Assembly (NCBI RefSeq): GCF_024166365.1
Contig: NC_064822.1
Coordinates: 107,690,823-107,754,822, forward strand
Direction: 5' to 3'
Source of the DNA: Elephas maximus indicus
Lineage: Eukaryota > Chordata > Mammalia > Proboscidea > Elephantidae
DNA: 64,000 nt
The translations under genes and the position numbers were made by a program. The stretch's first letter is position 1. Every line of letters starts with the position of its first letter. The notes beneath the pieces were generated by a model, which worked only from the letters and a program-made list of their open reading frames with translations, did no database searches and had not been told where the DNA came from. Below, piece after piece: positions 42,655 through 52,153 of the stretch.

Positions 42655-42785
42655 AAGATGTGGTTTGAGGTGCAGCTCTGCCACTTACTAGCTTGGTGGC
42701 CTGGACAAATTATTTCCTCAATTTCTGTATTTGTAAAGTTTAAATGACAATCCAGGTCTTACTGGGTTGTTAGGAGGGTTAAGTG
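42655..42785 (+). mobile_element. MIR fragment
   Basis: GCAGCTCTGCCACTTACTAGC, GGACAAATTATTTCCTCAATTTCTG and TACTGGGTTGTTAGGAGGGTTAAGTG match MIR order. Confidence 0.78.
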
Positions 42786-43137
42786 AATACAGAGTTCCTG
42801 GTAGCAGAAGTGCCTACTTTTCTTAGCTACCCCCACCCTGCACTAACAAGTTGACTGGGTCTGGGTTACATGCAGCTGGCAGGGCCTTGCAAAAGGATAG
42901 TGTGCATGGGGCCGGCAGGGAGATATGGAGTGCCATCCTGGGTGAGCAGCAAATAGCCCCAACAGCTTTACAACGCCTTCATCGCTGCTCCACAAAGCCT
43001 TAATTAAAGCACCTATTTGTAAATGGCCCAGAACAAAGAGAATTGAAGACCTGGATGAGCCTGTGAAAGCAGACACCTGTGACACAGACAGGAAGCTGAC
43101 AAAGGATAGCAGCAGCCCCACCAGTGCTCCAGGCTGT

Positions 43138-43195
43138 GATTGGTTCCTGCCCTAACCAGGGACTATAAAGGCTTTGGCTGAGGCCCAGGTTGCTT
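43138..43195 (+). promoter_or_regulatory. orphan TATA/CCAAT promoter-like segment
   Basis: GATTGG (reverse CCAAT, 43138-43143) lies 20 bp before TATAAAG (43164-43170), a textbook spacing, about 2.7 kb upstream of KRT83 and on the opposite strand. The nearest downstream ATG (43257) opens only a 58-codon frame without recognisable resemblance. It could be a relic of a lost gene, a repeat-derived promoter, or chance. Confidence 0.35.
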
Positions 43196-43604
43196 TAGTT
43201 CCCAAGGCCTGTGCCCTGGGTCTGGGCTGCCTGAGGGTGCTGTTGCCTGGTCCCTGATGCCTGAATCCCTGATGCCTGGAGTGACTTCTTGCCTAGCGTC
43301 TGTTCCTCTGACTCCTGCCTACCCCCTGGTGTTGCAACCACCACCTGGCCTTATTCCTTCCTTGCTGTGTGTTTTTCTGGCAGCTGCCTGCTGGTGTGTC
43401 TGGCTATTCCTATTCTGTGATGAACATTTGTAGATATATCTTTGTGCCCATCTCCACTCATTTCCCTGAAATAAATCCCTAGAGGTGGAAATGCTTGCTC
43501 AAAAGAGACTGTCCTGTTCCCATGGAGGCCTGTCTGTTGTCCCCCTGGCTGTGGAAGTGATGTTTCTATGGAGAGGCTGCTGCAGCCAACTAGTGGGATA
43601 AACA

Positions 43605-43790
43605 CAGAACGGGGAGTCAGGAGATGTAGATGCAAATTCTGTTTCTGACACTAGTTATGTGACAAGTTAGTTTATCTCGGTGAGCTTTGCTTTCTCATGT
43701 ATAGAATGAGGATTATAATAGTTGCCCCTGGGGTCTCCATGAAGTTGGCGTGAGCAGGCAGATGTGAAAACACGTAGACGTGTCAATCAA
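43605..43790 (+). mobile_element. MIR fragment
   Basis: TTCTGTTTCTGACACTAGTTATGTGAC, then CTCATGTATAGAATGAGGATTATAATAG, in MIR order. Confidence 0.75.
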
Positions 43791-44017
43791 AGGGCTGATT
43801 GTACATCCACCTTCTTACCTGGGGCGGGGAGTGGTGGGATTCCTGCGCCTTCCCTCACCTTTGTTCTCCCAACCTTGATGCCGACAGTTTTGTCTTTAAC
43901 TCACAATGTACTGAGGCCTACGGACTAGACCTAATGGAATGTGGAACCAGGCAGCAGATGATCCTGTAGTCACATGCTGAGTGGTCGTTTATTAGACAAG
44001 TACTGTGTACTGCAGAG

Positions 44018-44222
44018 GAGTGCCGGGGTGGCACAAAGGGTTGAGTGCTTGACCACTAGCTGAAAGGTTGGTGGTTCAAACCCACCCAGAGGCACCTTGG
44101 AAGACAGGTCTGGTGATCTGCTTCTAAATGTAACAGCTTTGAAAACCCTATGGAGCAGTCCTACTCTGCACACATGGGGTTGCTGTGAGTCAGAATCGAC
44201 TCAAAGGCAACTGGTTTTAAGG
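44018..44222 (+). mobile_element. AfroSINE-type SINE, long subfamily
   Basis: Head GGCACAAAGGGTTGAGTGCT, middle GAAGACAGGTCTGGTGATCTGC (absent from the short form), tail GAGTCAGAATCGACTCAAAGG. Confidence 0.9.
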
Positions 44223-44995
44223 ACTGGAAGAGAAGAGATAGAACTGACATTGCCTTCAGCTCAGGGGATCAGCTACATAGAAAACCCAGCAAAATAAAAA
44301 ACTATGAGAAATAGCAGGAAGAGTCAAGCAGTGCTGCTGGCTACTAGGTCAACCTGCAAAAATCAAAAGCATTTTTCTCCATCAGTGATAACCAACTAGA
44401 AAAAAAAAAGAAAATAAGATACCGTTCCTAGTTGGGAACCTGGTAGCGCAGTGGTTATGCGTTTGGTTGCTAACCAAAAGGCTGGCAGTTCGAATTCACC
44501 AGACACTCCATGGAAACCATACACAGCAGTTCTACTCTGTCCTATAGGGTCACTATGAGTCGGAATTGACTCGACGGCAACAGGTTTGGGTTTTTTCTCT
44601 TTTTTTTTTGGTTTATTTCTAATTGTAGTAAAAGTGATGAAGTATTGGGATACAATTTAGCAAAGTATTCACAAAATTTTTATGGAGAAAAATGTAAAGT
44701 CCTATTTAAGAATACACAAGAAAATCTGATTAAATGGAATTACACCACATCCAGGAATAATTTCACCTGGAGTCTAAAGATGTAAATTCCCTCTAAATTT
44801 ACAAGTTCAGTGCAAACCCAATAAAAATTCCAGCTGGATTTATTTTGAGGAACTTGATAAAATCAATCTAAAATTTATAGGAGAGACTCAAGTTCATTTA
44901 CAGTATAGTCAGTTTTGAAAAAAGAAAGCAAAGTGGGTAACCAAGGCCTAGAAAGCTATATAATAAAAAAAAATACTGTAGTCGTGCAGGATCAG
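44223..44995 (+). mobile_element. old L1 fragment (ORF2 C-terminal/3' part), split by a SINE
   Basis: AAATCAAAAGCATTTTTCTCC, then ATTCACAAAATTTTTATGGAG and CAATAAAAATTCCAGCTGGA resemble the L1 ORF2 end in plus orientation. Too diverged to translate. Confidence 0.7.
44432..44602 (+). mobile_element. AfroSINE-type SINE, short subfamily
   Basis: Head GGAACCTGGTAGCGCAGTGG, B-box GGCTGGCAGTTCGAATTC, tail GAGTCGGAATTGACTCGACGG. Close to consensus, so young. Inserted in the older L1. Confidence 0.92.
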
Positions 44996-45027
44996 GTAAA
45001 TGGACCATTGTGACAGAATGTTGGTTG

Positions 45028-45182
45028 GTGGTGTTAGCTGCCATTGAGTCAGGCCCCCACTCACAGCGACCCTGTGCAAAAAGGGATGAAATGCTGCTTG
45101 GTCCTGTGCCATACCCATGATCTGTTTCATTGGCTGATTTTCAGAAGTAGATTGCCAGGCCTTTCTTCCTAGTCCACCATAC
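45028..45182 (-). mobile_element. internally deleted RTE-derived element
   Basis: Left part (GTTAGCTGCCATTGAGTCAG ... TCCTGTGCCATACCC) matches the RTE 3' end as seen at 32230. Right part (GATTTTCAGAAGTAGATTGCC ... CCTTTCTTCCTAGTC) matches its 5' end near 35230. The roughly 3-kb interior is absent. Confidence 0.65.
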
Positions 45183-45249
45183 ACACTGCAAAAGCATTGC
45201 TACTTACTTGGGATGAATCCTTATTTGAGAGCTTATATCATATGCATTA

Positions 45250-45460
45250 GGGAGTCCCTGGGTGAACCAAACAGTTAAGTGCTTGACTACTAGATGAAAG
45301 ATTGGTGGTTCAAACCCACCCAGAGGTGCCTTGAAAGACAGCCCTAGTGATCTGCTTCCAAAAGTTCACAGCCTTGAAAATCCTGTGGAGCAGTTCTACT
45401 CTACACACATGGTGTCACCATGAGTCAGGATTGGCTTGACAGCAACTGACAACAACAATG
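45250..45460 (+). mobile_element. AfroSINE-type SINE, long subfamily
   Basis: Head GGAGTCCCTGGGTGAACC, tail GGCTTGACAGCAACTGACAA. Perfect 13-bp target duplication ATCATATGCATTA at 45237-45249 and 45461-45473. Confidence 0.93.
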
Positions 45461-45474
45461 ATCATATGCATTAT

Positions 45475-46250
45475 GGTGGGTACATCTGAGATGAGGAGGG
45501 TGTCAGTAGGAATAAGGAATGAAGGGAAAATAACACAGGAAGGGTCTTCTGTGGACTGATGACGACACTGTGCAAAGAACTGGAGAGTATCATGGACTCA
45601 ATTCTCTGTCTCTGAGGTCCACAGGAAAAACTGAAAATAAAATAAAGAAGGTGGGAAGAACCTAGAAGATGAGTTAGAGAACTTCATTGGGACCAATTTG
45701 AGGATTGGGCTCAGGAGCCTTCCGATGTCCTTGGCTGAGCCTTTGGTGCCTGAATAGATGTGTCTTGGCATCAGACTTTTAGGGAGATAAAGCTGTCAGG
45801 GGCATAATGAATGGATGGGAGGAGGGAAGGTGGTGCAATACATCTGTTAAGATGTTAGCAAATGGGGTGGCTGCTGCGGGCTGCTCAAGGAGAGGTACAA
45901 CACAGGGTTCTGAGCACTTGGAGGGGGAGACCATTGAGGAGTGAAAAAATCAGGCAGGGCAGAGCTAGGGAAGCCACACACCATGTTGATCAGCCTAGGA
46001 AGGCTTCTTGTAGGCAATGGGCTTTCCCAGATAGTGGCAGTGGGTGCCTTGTGATGCCAGGCTCAGGTGCCCTCTAGTGGAAAGAGCACTGCAGTTGACT
46101 GGCCCAGGAGCACCTTTTCTAAGGCACCTCTGCAGCACAGCAGTGACTCACCCAGCCCACAGGGATTATCTGAGTCACAGAACACAGGAGACAAACAGGA
46201 ATAAACACTTGGCCCTGAAACTCTTATAATTGCCTCTTTCTTATCTTCTT
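45475..46250. other. intergenic stretch, nothing recognised
   Basis: Unique-looking sequence without gene or named repeat. Confidence 0.5.
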
Positions 46251-46252
46251 CC

Positions 46253-46424
46253 AAGGAGCCTTGGTGATGCAGTGGTTAAAGTGCTCAGCTGCCAATTGAA
46301 AGGTGAGCAGTTCAAACCCACCAGTGTTCTGCTTCCTTAAAGATTTACAGTCTTGGAAACCCTATGGTTCTCCTCTGTCCTACAGGGTGGCAGTGAGTTG
46401 GACTCAGCCACAATGGGTTTGGGC
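46253..46424 (+). mobile_element. AfroSINE-type SINE
   Basis: Head GGAGCCTTGGTGATGCAGTGG, then GGAAACCCTATGGTTCTCCTC and CAATGGGTTTGG at the end. Confidence 0.85.
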
Positions 46425-46504
46425 ACCCCCTTCCAGGAGACCACCACGTTGCCTCTCACCCACATGACATGCATCTCACTCTGGGAACAACTCCGTAGAA
46501 TTCT

Positions 46505-46660
46505 CTTGGCTGTGACTTGATGGCAATGGGTTTGGTTTTTTTTGGCTTTTTAAATCTTTTCGGAAGCAGATCACGAGGACTTTCTTCTGCAGCACTGCTG
46601 AATGACCTCGAACTGCCAACCTTCCTATTAGTAGCCAAGTGCAAACTGTTTGCATCAGGT
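46505..46660. mobile_element. two abutting AfroSINE fragments in opposite orientation
   Basis: 46505-46540 is a plus-strand tail (GACTTGATGGCAATGGGTTTGG). 46556-46660 is the reverse complement of a head and middle (GGAAGCAGATCACGAGGAC ... TCGAACTGCCAACCTTCC). Confidence 0.65.
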
Positions 46661-47049
46661 CTTAGCTCGGATGTATGTTATTTCCCATTTCATTCCCTGT
46701 GATAGCTTCCTAACTGGATTTTTTTTTTTTTTTTTTACCTTTTATTATGTTCCCACAGTCTGTTCTCCACCCCAGTACTTAGTTGTTATGATCATACATT
46801 CAGCCGCTTCCCCCACCTATCTGTCAATTCATCCATCACCATCCACCCCAATCCATTCCCCCCAGTATATCACTATTGGATGAAAATTCTTGACTACTGA
46901 CAAGAGAAAGTCAGAATGCCTAGATGTGGCACTGGGTCTTTATGTCCTGGCCCTGCCTATGTTTCCAACCTCACTGCTCGCCACTCCTTAGGGAGCACTC
47001 TGTGCCCCAGTCATGCTCCCCAGCTGTACTTCCCTGAGTGTGCCATTCT

Positions 47050-47300
47050 CTCTCATGCCTCCATACCTTTGTGCACACTGTTTCCTGAGTTTGAGAAAGG
47101 GACCATTGCCTCTCAACACAGCCAGGTATCTTCGCATATTTCTACCACACTGTTCTGTAGATGTTTGATTTTCCATCTTGCCTGCTAGACTGTGAGCCAC
47201 TTGAGGGCAGGGACTGGCTCTTGCCCATCTTTGTATCACCAATGTCTAGTTAGTGCCTGACATGCAGGCACTTGATGAGTAATTGTTGAAGGAATAGATG
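47050..47300 (+). mobile_element. L2 3' fragment
   Basis: AGACTGTGAGCCACTTGAGGGCAGGGAC, then GTATCACCAATGTC and GCACTTGATGAGTAATTGTTG, the L2 3' order. Confidence 0.8.
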
Positions 47301-47834
47301 ACTGGGTGAGGTCAAGCTAAAGACTCATGCATGACGGGGGAAGATGGGCATTCAGTGGCCCCTATGCCACCCCTACATCACAGAGCATCAGTTTGTGTGG
47401 CCATCATACCCTTGCCAGACACACTGAAGTGGCAGGTGAGGGCCTCCTGCCAAAGATGAATGCCAGGTAGGCAGCCTGTCTGGGCTGTGAACAGGTCTCA
47501 CTCCACAGCTGGGCTGTCTGTTGACAGGGACCATCCATATTCCAGCCCTGGTGGTTTCCTGAAGAATCTGGCCAGGAATTGCTGACCTTCCTTCTAAAGC
47601 TGAGCGTCAGAAGAGTCAAGCTGAGATCTTCCCTTCTGGATTTTTTTCTCCCTGGATGCCCTCGTACTGTTGCTAAGTCAATGAGAAATCCAGCTGTCCT
47701 TAAGCCAGAGGCAAAGCAGAGATGTCATATATCGCATTCTCCTATCTACTGACTCACTCTCCAAGTCTCTCAATAGAAGATTCCAGGCTTTCTTTTGGGG
47801 ATTAATCCAACATCCTACAGCCCAAGCTACACTG

Positions 47835-49245
47835 AAGTCATTGGCAAAAAACAAGGCTCCAGGAATTGCTAGAATACCAATTGAGATGTTTCAACAAATG
47901 GGTGCAATGCTGGAAGCACTCACTTGTTTATGCCAAGAAATTTGGAAGACAGCTAACTGACCAACCAACTGGAGGAGATGCGTATTTGTGCCCATTCCAA
48001 AGAAAAGGGATCCAACAGAATGTGGAAATTATTGAACAATATCATTAATATTACAGGCAAGTAAAATTTTGCTGAAGATCATTCAAAAATGATTGCAGTA
48101 GTATTTTGACAGGGAACTGCTAGAAATTCAAGCCAGATTCAGAAGAGGAATGAAGTGGAATGAAGGATATCATTGCTGATGTCAGATGGATCTTGGCTGA
48201 AAGCAGAGAATATCAGAAAGGTGTTTACCTGTGTTTTATGGACTATGCAAAAGCATGCGACTATGTGGATCATAACAAATTATGGATAACATTTTAAAGA
48301 ACGGGAATTTTAGAACACTTAATTGTGCTCATGCAGAACCTGTACATAGACCAAGAGGCAGTCGTTTGAACAAAACAAGTGGATACTGAGTGGTTTAAAA
48401 CCAGGAAAAGTGTGTGTCCGGGTTGTACCCGTTCACCATACTTATTCCGTCTATATAGAGAGCAAATAATCGGAGAAGCCGGACTGTATGAAGAAGAATG
48501 CAGCATCAGGATTGGAGGAAGACTCATTAACAACCTGTGATATGCAGATGACACAACTTGGTTGCTGAAGGCTAAGATGACTCGAAGCACTTACTGATGA
48601 AGATCAAAGACTGCAGCCTTCAGTGTAAACATAAAACAAAAATCCTCATAACTATACCAATAAGCAACATGATAAAGGGAGAAAATATTGAAGTTGTCAA
48701 GGATTTTATTTTACTTTGATCCACAACCAACACCCATGGAAGCAGCAGTCAAGAAATCAAATAATGTATTACATTGGGCAAATCTGCTGTAAAAGACCTC
48801 TTTAAAGTGTTAAAAAGCAAAGATGTCACTTTGAGGACTAACGTGTGCCTGACCCAAGCCATAGTGTTTTCAGTGGCCTCATATGCATGCAAAAGCTGGA
48901 TAATGATTAAGGAAGACCAAAGAAGAATTGATGCATTTGAATTATGGTGTTGGCAAAGAATACTGGATATACTATGGACTGTCAGAAGAACCAACAGATC
49001 TATCTTGGAAGAAGTACAGCCAGGATCTTCCTTAGAAGTGAGGATGGTGAGACTTCATCTCACATATTTTGGACATGTTATCAGGAGGGACCAATCCCCG
49101 GAGAAGGACATCATACTGGGTAAAGTAGAGGGTCTTTGAAAAAGAGGAAGACCTTCAATGAGATGGATTTACCCAGTGGCTGCAACAATGAGCTCAAACA
49201 TAGCAACAGTTGTGAGGATGGCACAGGATCGACTTGATGTTGCCA
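47835..49245 (+). mobile_element. truncated RTE-clade LINE
   Basis: Plus-strand relative of the copy at 32230: CAAGGCTCCAGGAATTGC, GGACTATGCAAAAGCATGCGA and ATGCAGATGACACAACTTGG (the YADD region). A readable C-terminal frame spans 48774-49139 (GKSAVKDLFKVLKSKDVTLR). The 5' third and the extreme 3' tail are missing and frames are broken. More diverged than the KRT83 intron copy. Confidence 0.88.
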
Positions 49246-49707
49246 CCACAACAGCCCAAAGCCTCTCTCTATCTATGCAAAGTAAGGCGGAGACTTGCAA
49301 CATTTGTCAGAGCCTGGGTTACTGAGTGATTTCGTTGAGGAAGTTGCCTCACTGGCCAGTTAACTTTCTCAATATTGTTAAGTGAGCAAGGAATAAACTT
49401 TTACTGTTTTTGAGCCATTCAGTGATGTAGGGCTCGGACTTGGGGGTGGGGAGCAGTGGAGCTGGTCTTCCCTGGGTGTAGGCCTCAATGGGTGAGTTTT
49501 TTGTAGAGAATGAAAAAACAATAATAAAACAAACTAAAAAAAATCAGCCTACTTTTCATTACTATGCGCATCAGCAATTCTAAACAATGTCATTGATAAA
49601 ATACTGTTCCTCCTCATCAGGGCACACTGCTCTCTACCTCCCCACTCCCAGTCCTCCACACACCTTGGTTCATCACAGGAGGCATTATACAATTTGAGGT
49701 ATGTATC

Positions 49708-49872
49708 AGAGTCCTGGTGGCACAGTGCTTAAGAGCTTGTCTGCTAATCAAAAAGGTCGGCAGTTCGAATCCACCAACTGCTTCTTGGAAACCCTATGGG
49801 GCAGTTCTACTCTGTCCTATAGGGTCACTATGAGTTGGAATCGACTCAACAATGGGTTTGGTTTGGCTTAAT
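49708..49872 (+). mobile_element. AfroSINE-type SINE, short subfamily
   Basis: Head GAGTCCTGGTGGCACAGTGC, tail GAGTTGGAATCGACTCAACAATGG. Confidence 0.92.
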
Positions 49873-49994
49873 GTATGTTTGCATTAAACACTTAGCCTTC
49901 TTTGTAATACAGGAATACACACAGTAATGCAGGAAGTTCTGACTGCCCAGTACTAAGCCACTTCTGAGGAAAGGATTCCCAGGCAATTTTCTGT

Positions 49995-50205
49995 GCTTCA
50001 AGTTGCCGTGGCTAGAGATTAAGTGCTAGGCTGCTAACTGAAAGACTGGCAGTTTGAACCCACCCAGTGGTTCTTCAGGAGAAAGACCTGGTGATCTGCT
50101 TCAGTAAAGATTACAGCCTAGGAAACCCTGTGGGGCAGTTCTGTTTTGTTACATGGGCTCACTATGAGTTGGAATCTGCTTGAGGGCGCCCAACCACAGC
50201 AAAGT
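49995..50205 (+). mobile_element. AfroSINE-type SINE, long subfamily
   Basis: Middle GGAGAAAGACCTGGTGATCTGC and tail GAGTTGGAATCTGCTTGAGGG. Confidence 0.88.
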
Positions 50206-50437
50206 TGCTGTGCTCCTTACTATGTGGCCCTGGTTGTTTCAGGAGGAATTCAGTTCCTGGGGTGTCTCTCCAGTCCATGCCCTGCTGACTCGGGCAGAGC
50301 TTTGTCCACCAGATGAAGAAACAAGGCCCTCCTCTCAGGCCAATACTCACTGAGGCCGGGCTGGGACCTGCTCCCTCTGGGTCCACCCCTACACCCACAT
50401 ACAGAATGTCAGTCTGTCCTCACTGTCTTTCTGCAGT

Positions 50438-50475
50438 GAAGTATGTGTCTCTCTCTGTGTGTGTGTGTGTGTGGA
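50438..50475 (+). repeat. (GT)n microsatellite
   Basis: CTCTCTCTGTGTGTGTGTGTGTGTG tract. Confidence 0.9.
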
Positions 50476-51039
50476 TATGAAAGGCACCAGAGAAACCCAC
50501 CATTCTCTACTGTTCCATTTGGCTCTTTTTTTGTCCCCTCTCCTATCCCTGGTCTGTTTCTCTGATAGGGAATTCCAGAAGGTTATTTCCCATTCTTGTC
50601 TTCATGCACAGAGATACTCTGTAATGAGGGCTTTACTCAAGGGCTTGGGGGGTTGAGTAGTTTGGCATAATTACAGGTGGGTCTGCCATTGGCACTATAT
50701 AAAAAAGGCAGGTGCTTAACCAGTCAATCCCATTTGCACCCTGCACTTTCCCAGTGGGGAATGGGGCATCATGGAAGATGGGAGTGGGGTGCAGGGTGAG
50801 GCTCATAGATGAGGCCCCCAGAGGCCGAGGAGAGCAGCCTCTGGCTGAGGGCCTTGGTTTTATGCAGGATCTGGACCACTGAGCAATTTCTCTGGGAATC
50901 AGGACTGGCATCCCTTGACCTCTGTTCTCTCCACCAAATCTTACCATCCTCTAGGACCTGCTTAGGGCCCCCTCCTTGGTGATCCTCCAGCCTGCTGTGA
51001 GTGTCCCTCCCCAGAAAGCGGATAGCACACCACCGTGAC

Positions 51040-51310
51040 CTTTACCTGTGTTCATCTTTCCCTCTCTTGATATGGATCTTTCCTGTCTCTGTCTGGCCTC
51101 TCCACTGAGATCACAGGCTCCTCAAGGGTCAGTCCTCTCCACCAGCTTTATTCCCCTCAGCACCTAGATTGGAGTCTTGCTTCTGGTGGGCCCTTGCCTG
51201 TTGAAAGAAGGCCTTGCTTATTGATTTGCCTGGGCCTCCACCAGGGCAGCTCTATGAGGGCAGTTACAGGGCTTGGCACATAGTGGAGGGTCAATAAATA
51301 CTTATGGACT
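51040..51310 (+). mobile_element. L2 fragment
   Basis: ATCACAGGCTCCTCAAGGG, GCACCTAGATTGGAGTC, then GGGCTTGGCACATAGTGGAGGGTCAATAAATAC, in L2 order. Confidence 0.7.
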
Positions 51311-51555
51311 AGATAGAAGAAGCTATGCAGATATCAGCCATCCCTCCAATGTTTACTGGGTTTCTCCAATGTCCAGCCTGTTCAGCCAATGCTTTCTGAG
51401 GGCCTAATATGTGCTAATTGCCATGGGGGATGTAAAAGTGCACAAGACATTATTTCTGCCTTCAAGGAGGTAAGATAAGTCCCAATAGCCATGCTATAGA
51501 CAGAATGCTGTTAAAAGTGATAGTAAGGAAGGACTTAAGGAGATATTGTCCACAC

Positions 51556-51761
51556 GTGCTCAACCTAGAAGACTGGGCCAGGCGTCCCTGCAGCCTTACT
51601 GGAACATGTGTGCTCAACTCTGAAGGATGGGCCAGGTGTCCCTGCAGCCGTAGTGGGACGTTTGTGCTTGATCCAGAAGGATGGGTTGGGTGTCTCTGTA
51701 GCAGTGTGTGGAAATGTGCTCACCCTGGGAGGATGGACCAGGCAGGACATTAGTGGGACAT
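51556..51761 (+). repeat. 54-bp minisatellite, about 3.9 units
   Basis: Units start at 51556, 51610, 51664 and 51716, each with GTGCTCAAC-like start, GAAGGATGGGCCAGG-like centre and CCCTGCAGCC(G)TAGTGGGA-like end. Lengths are 54, 54, 52 and a partial 46. It ends about 300 bp before the TATA box of the downstream keratin gene. Confidence 0.88.
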
Positions 51762-51999
51762 AGAACCCTCGAGTCTCAGGACTGTGTGGGCCCAAGCCTC
51801 CACTTTTCAGTGTGAGATAATGATTCCTGGTCTACTCCCAGGACTGGAAGAGAATTAGGGACTTAACAAATATGTCCAGGCCTGTGGGACTGAAAAGGCA
51901 GGGGGCAGGTTTATTGTGATGTAGGGTCTCCTTGATATGCCTATTAAAAGAGGCAAGTTTCAGCTTTCCCCTCTGTCTGTCTAGCTGGAGATTCTCACG

Positions 52000-52095
52000 C
52001 TCATAAAGGGCGTTAATAACTTTCTCCTGCCGCTTATGTTGTCTGGAGGCCTGTCCTCTGCCCGATAAAAGGCAGGAGCCTTAACTGCCCAGGTG
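52000..52095 (+). promoter_or_regulatory. core promoter of the KRT89/KRT85-like gene
   Basis: ATAAAAGG at 52065-52072 is the TATA box, about 82 bp before the ATG. CTCATAAA (52000-52007) about 58 bp upstream aligns with the HOXC13-like element of the other three promoters, followed by TTAATAAC. Confidence 0.75.
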
Positions 52096-52153
52096 AGATC
52101 TCGTACCTTCTCAGGCCATTTCCTTTCCCTGAAACGTTCTGCAGAGCAGAGAC

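Noticed and set aside
51556-51761. Tandem repeat considered as a CRISPR-like array
   Set aside because: Units are contiguous without spacers and the locus is a mammalian chromosome; it is a minisatellite.
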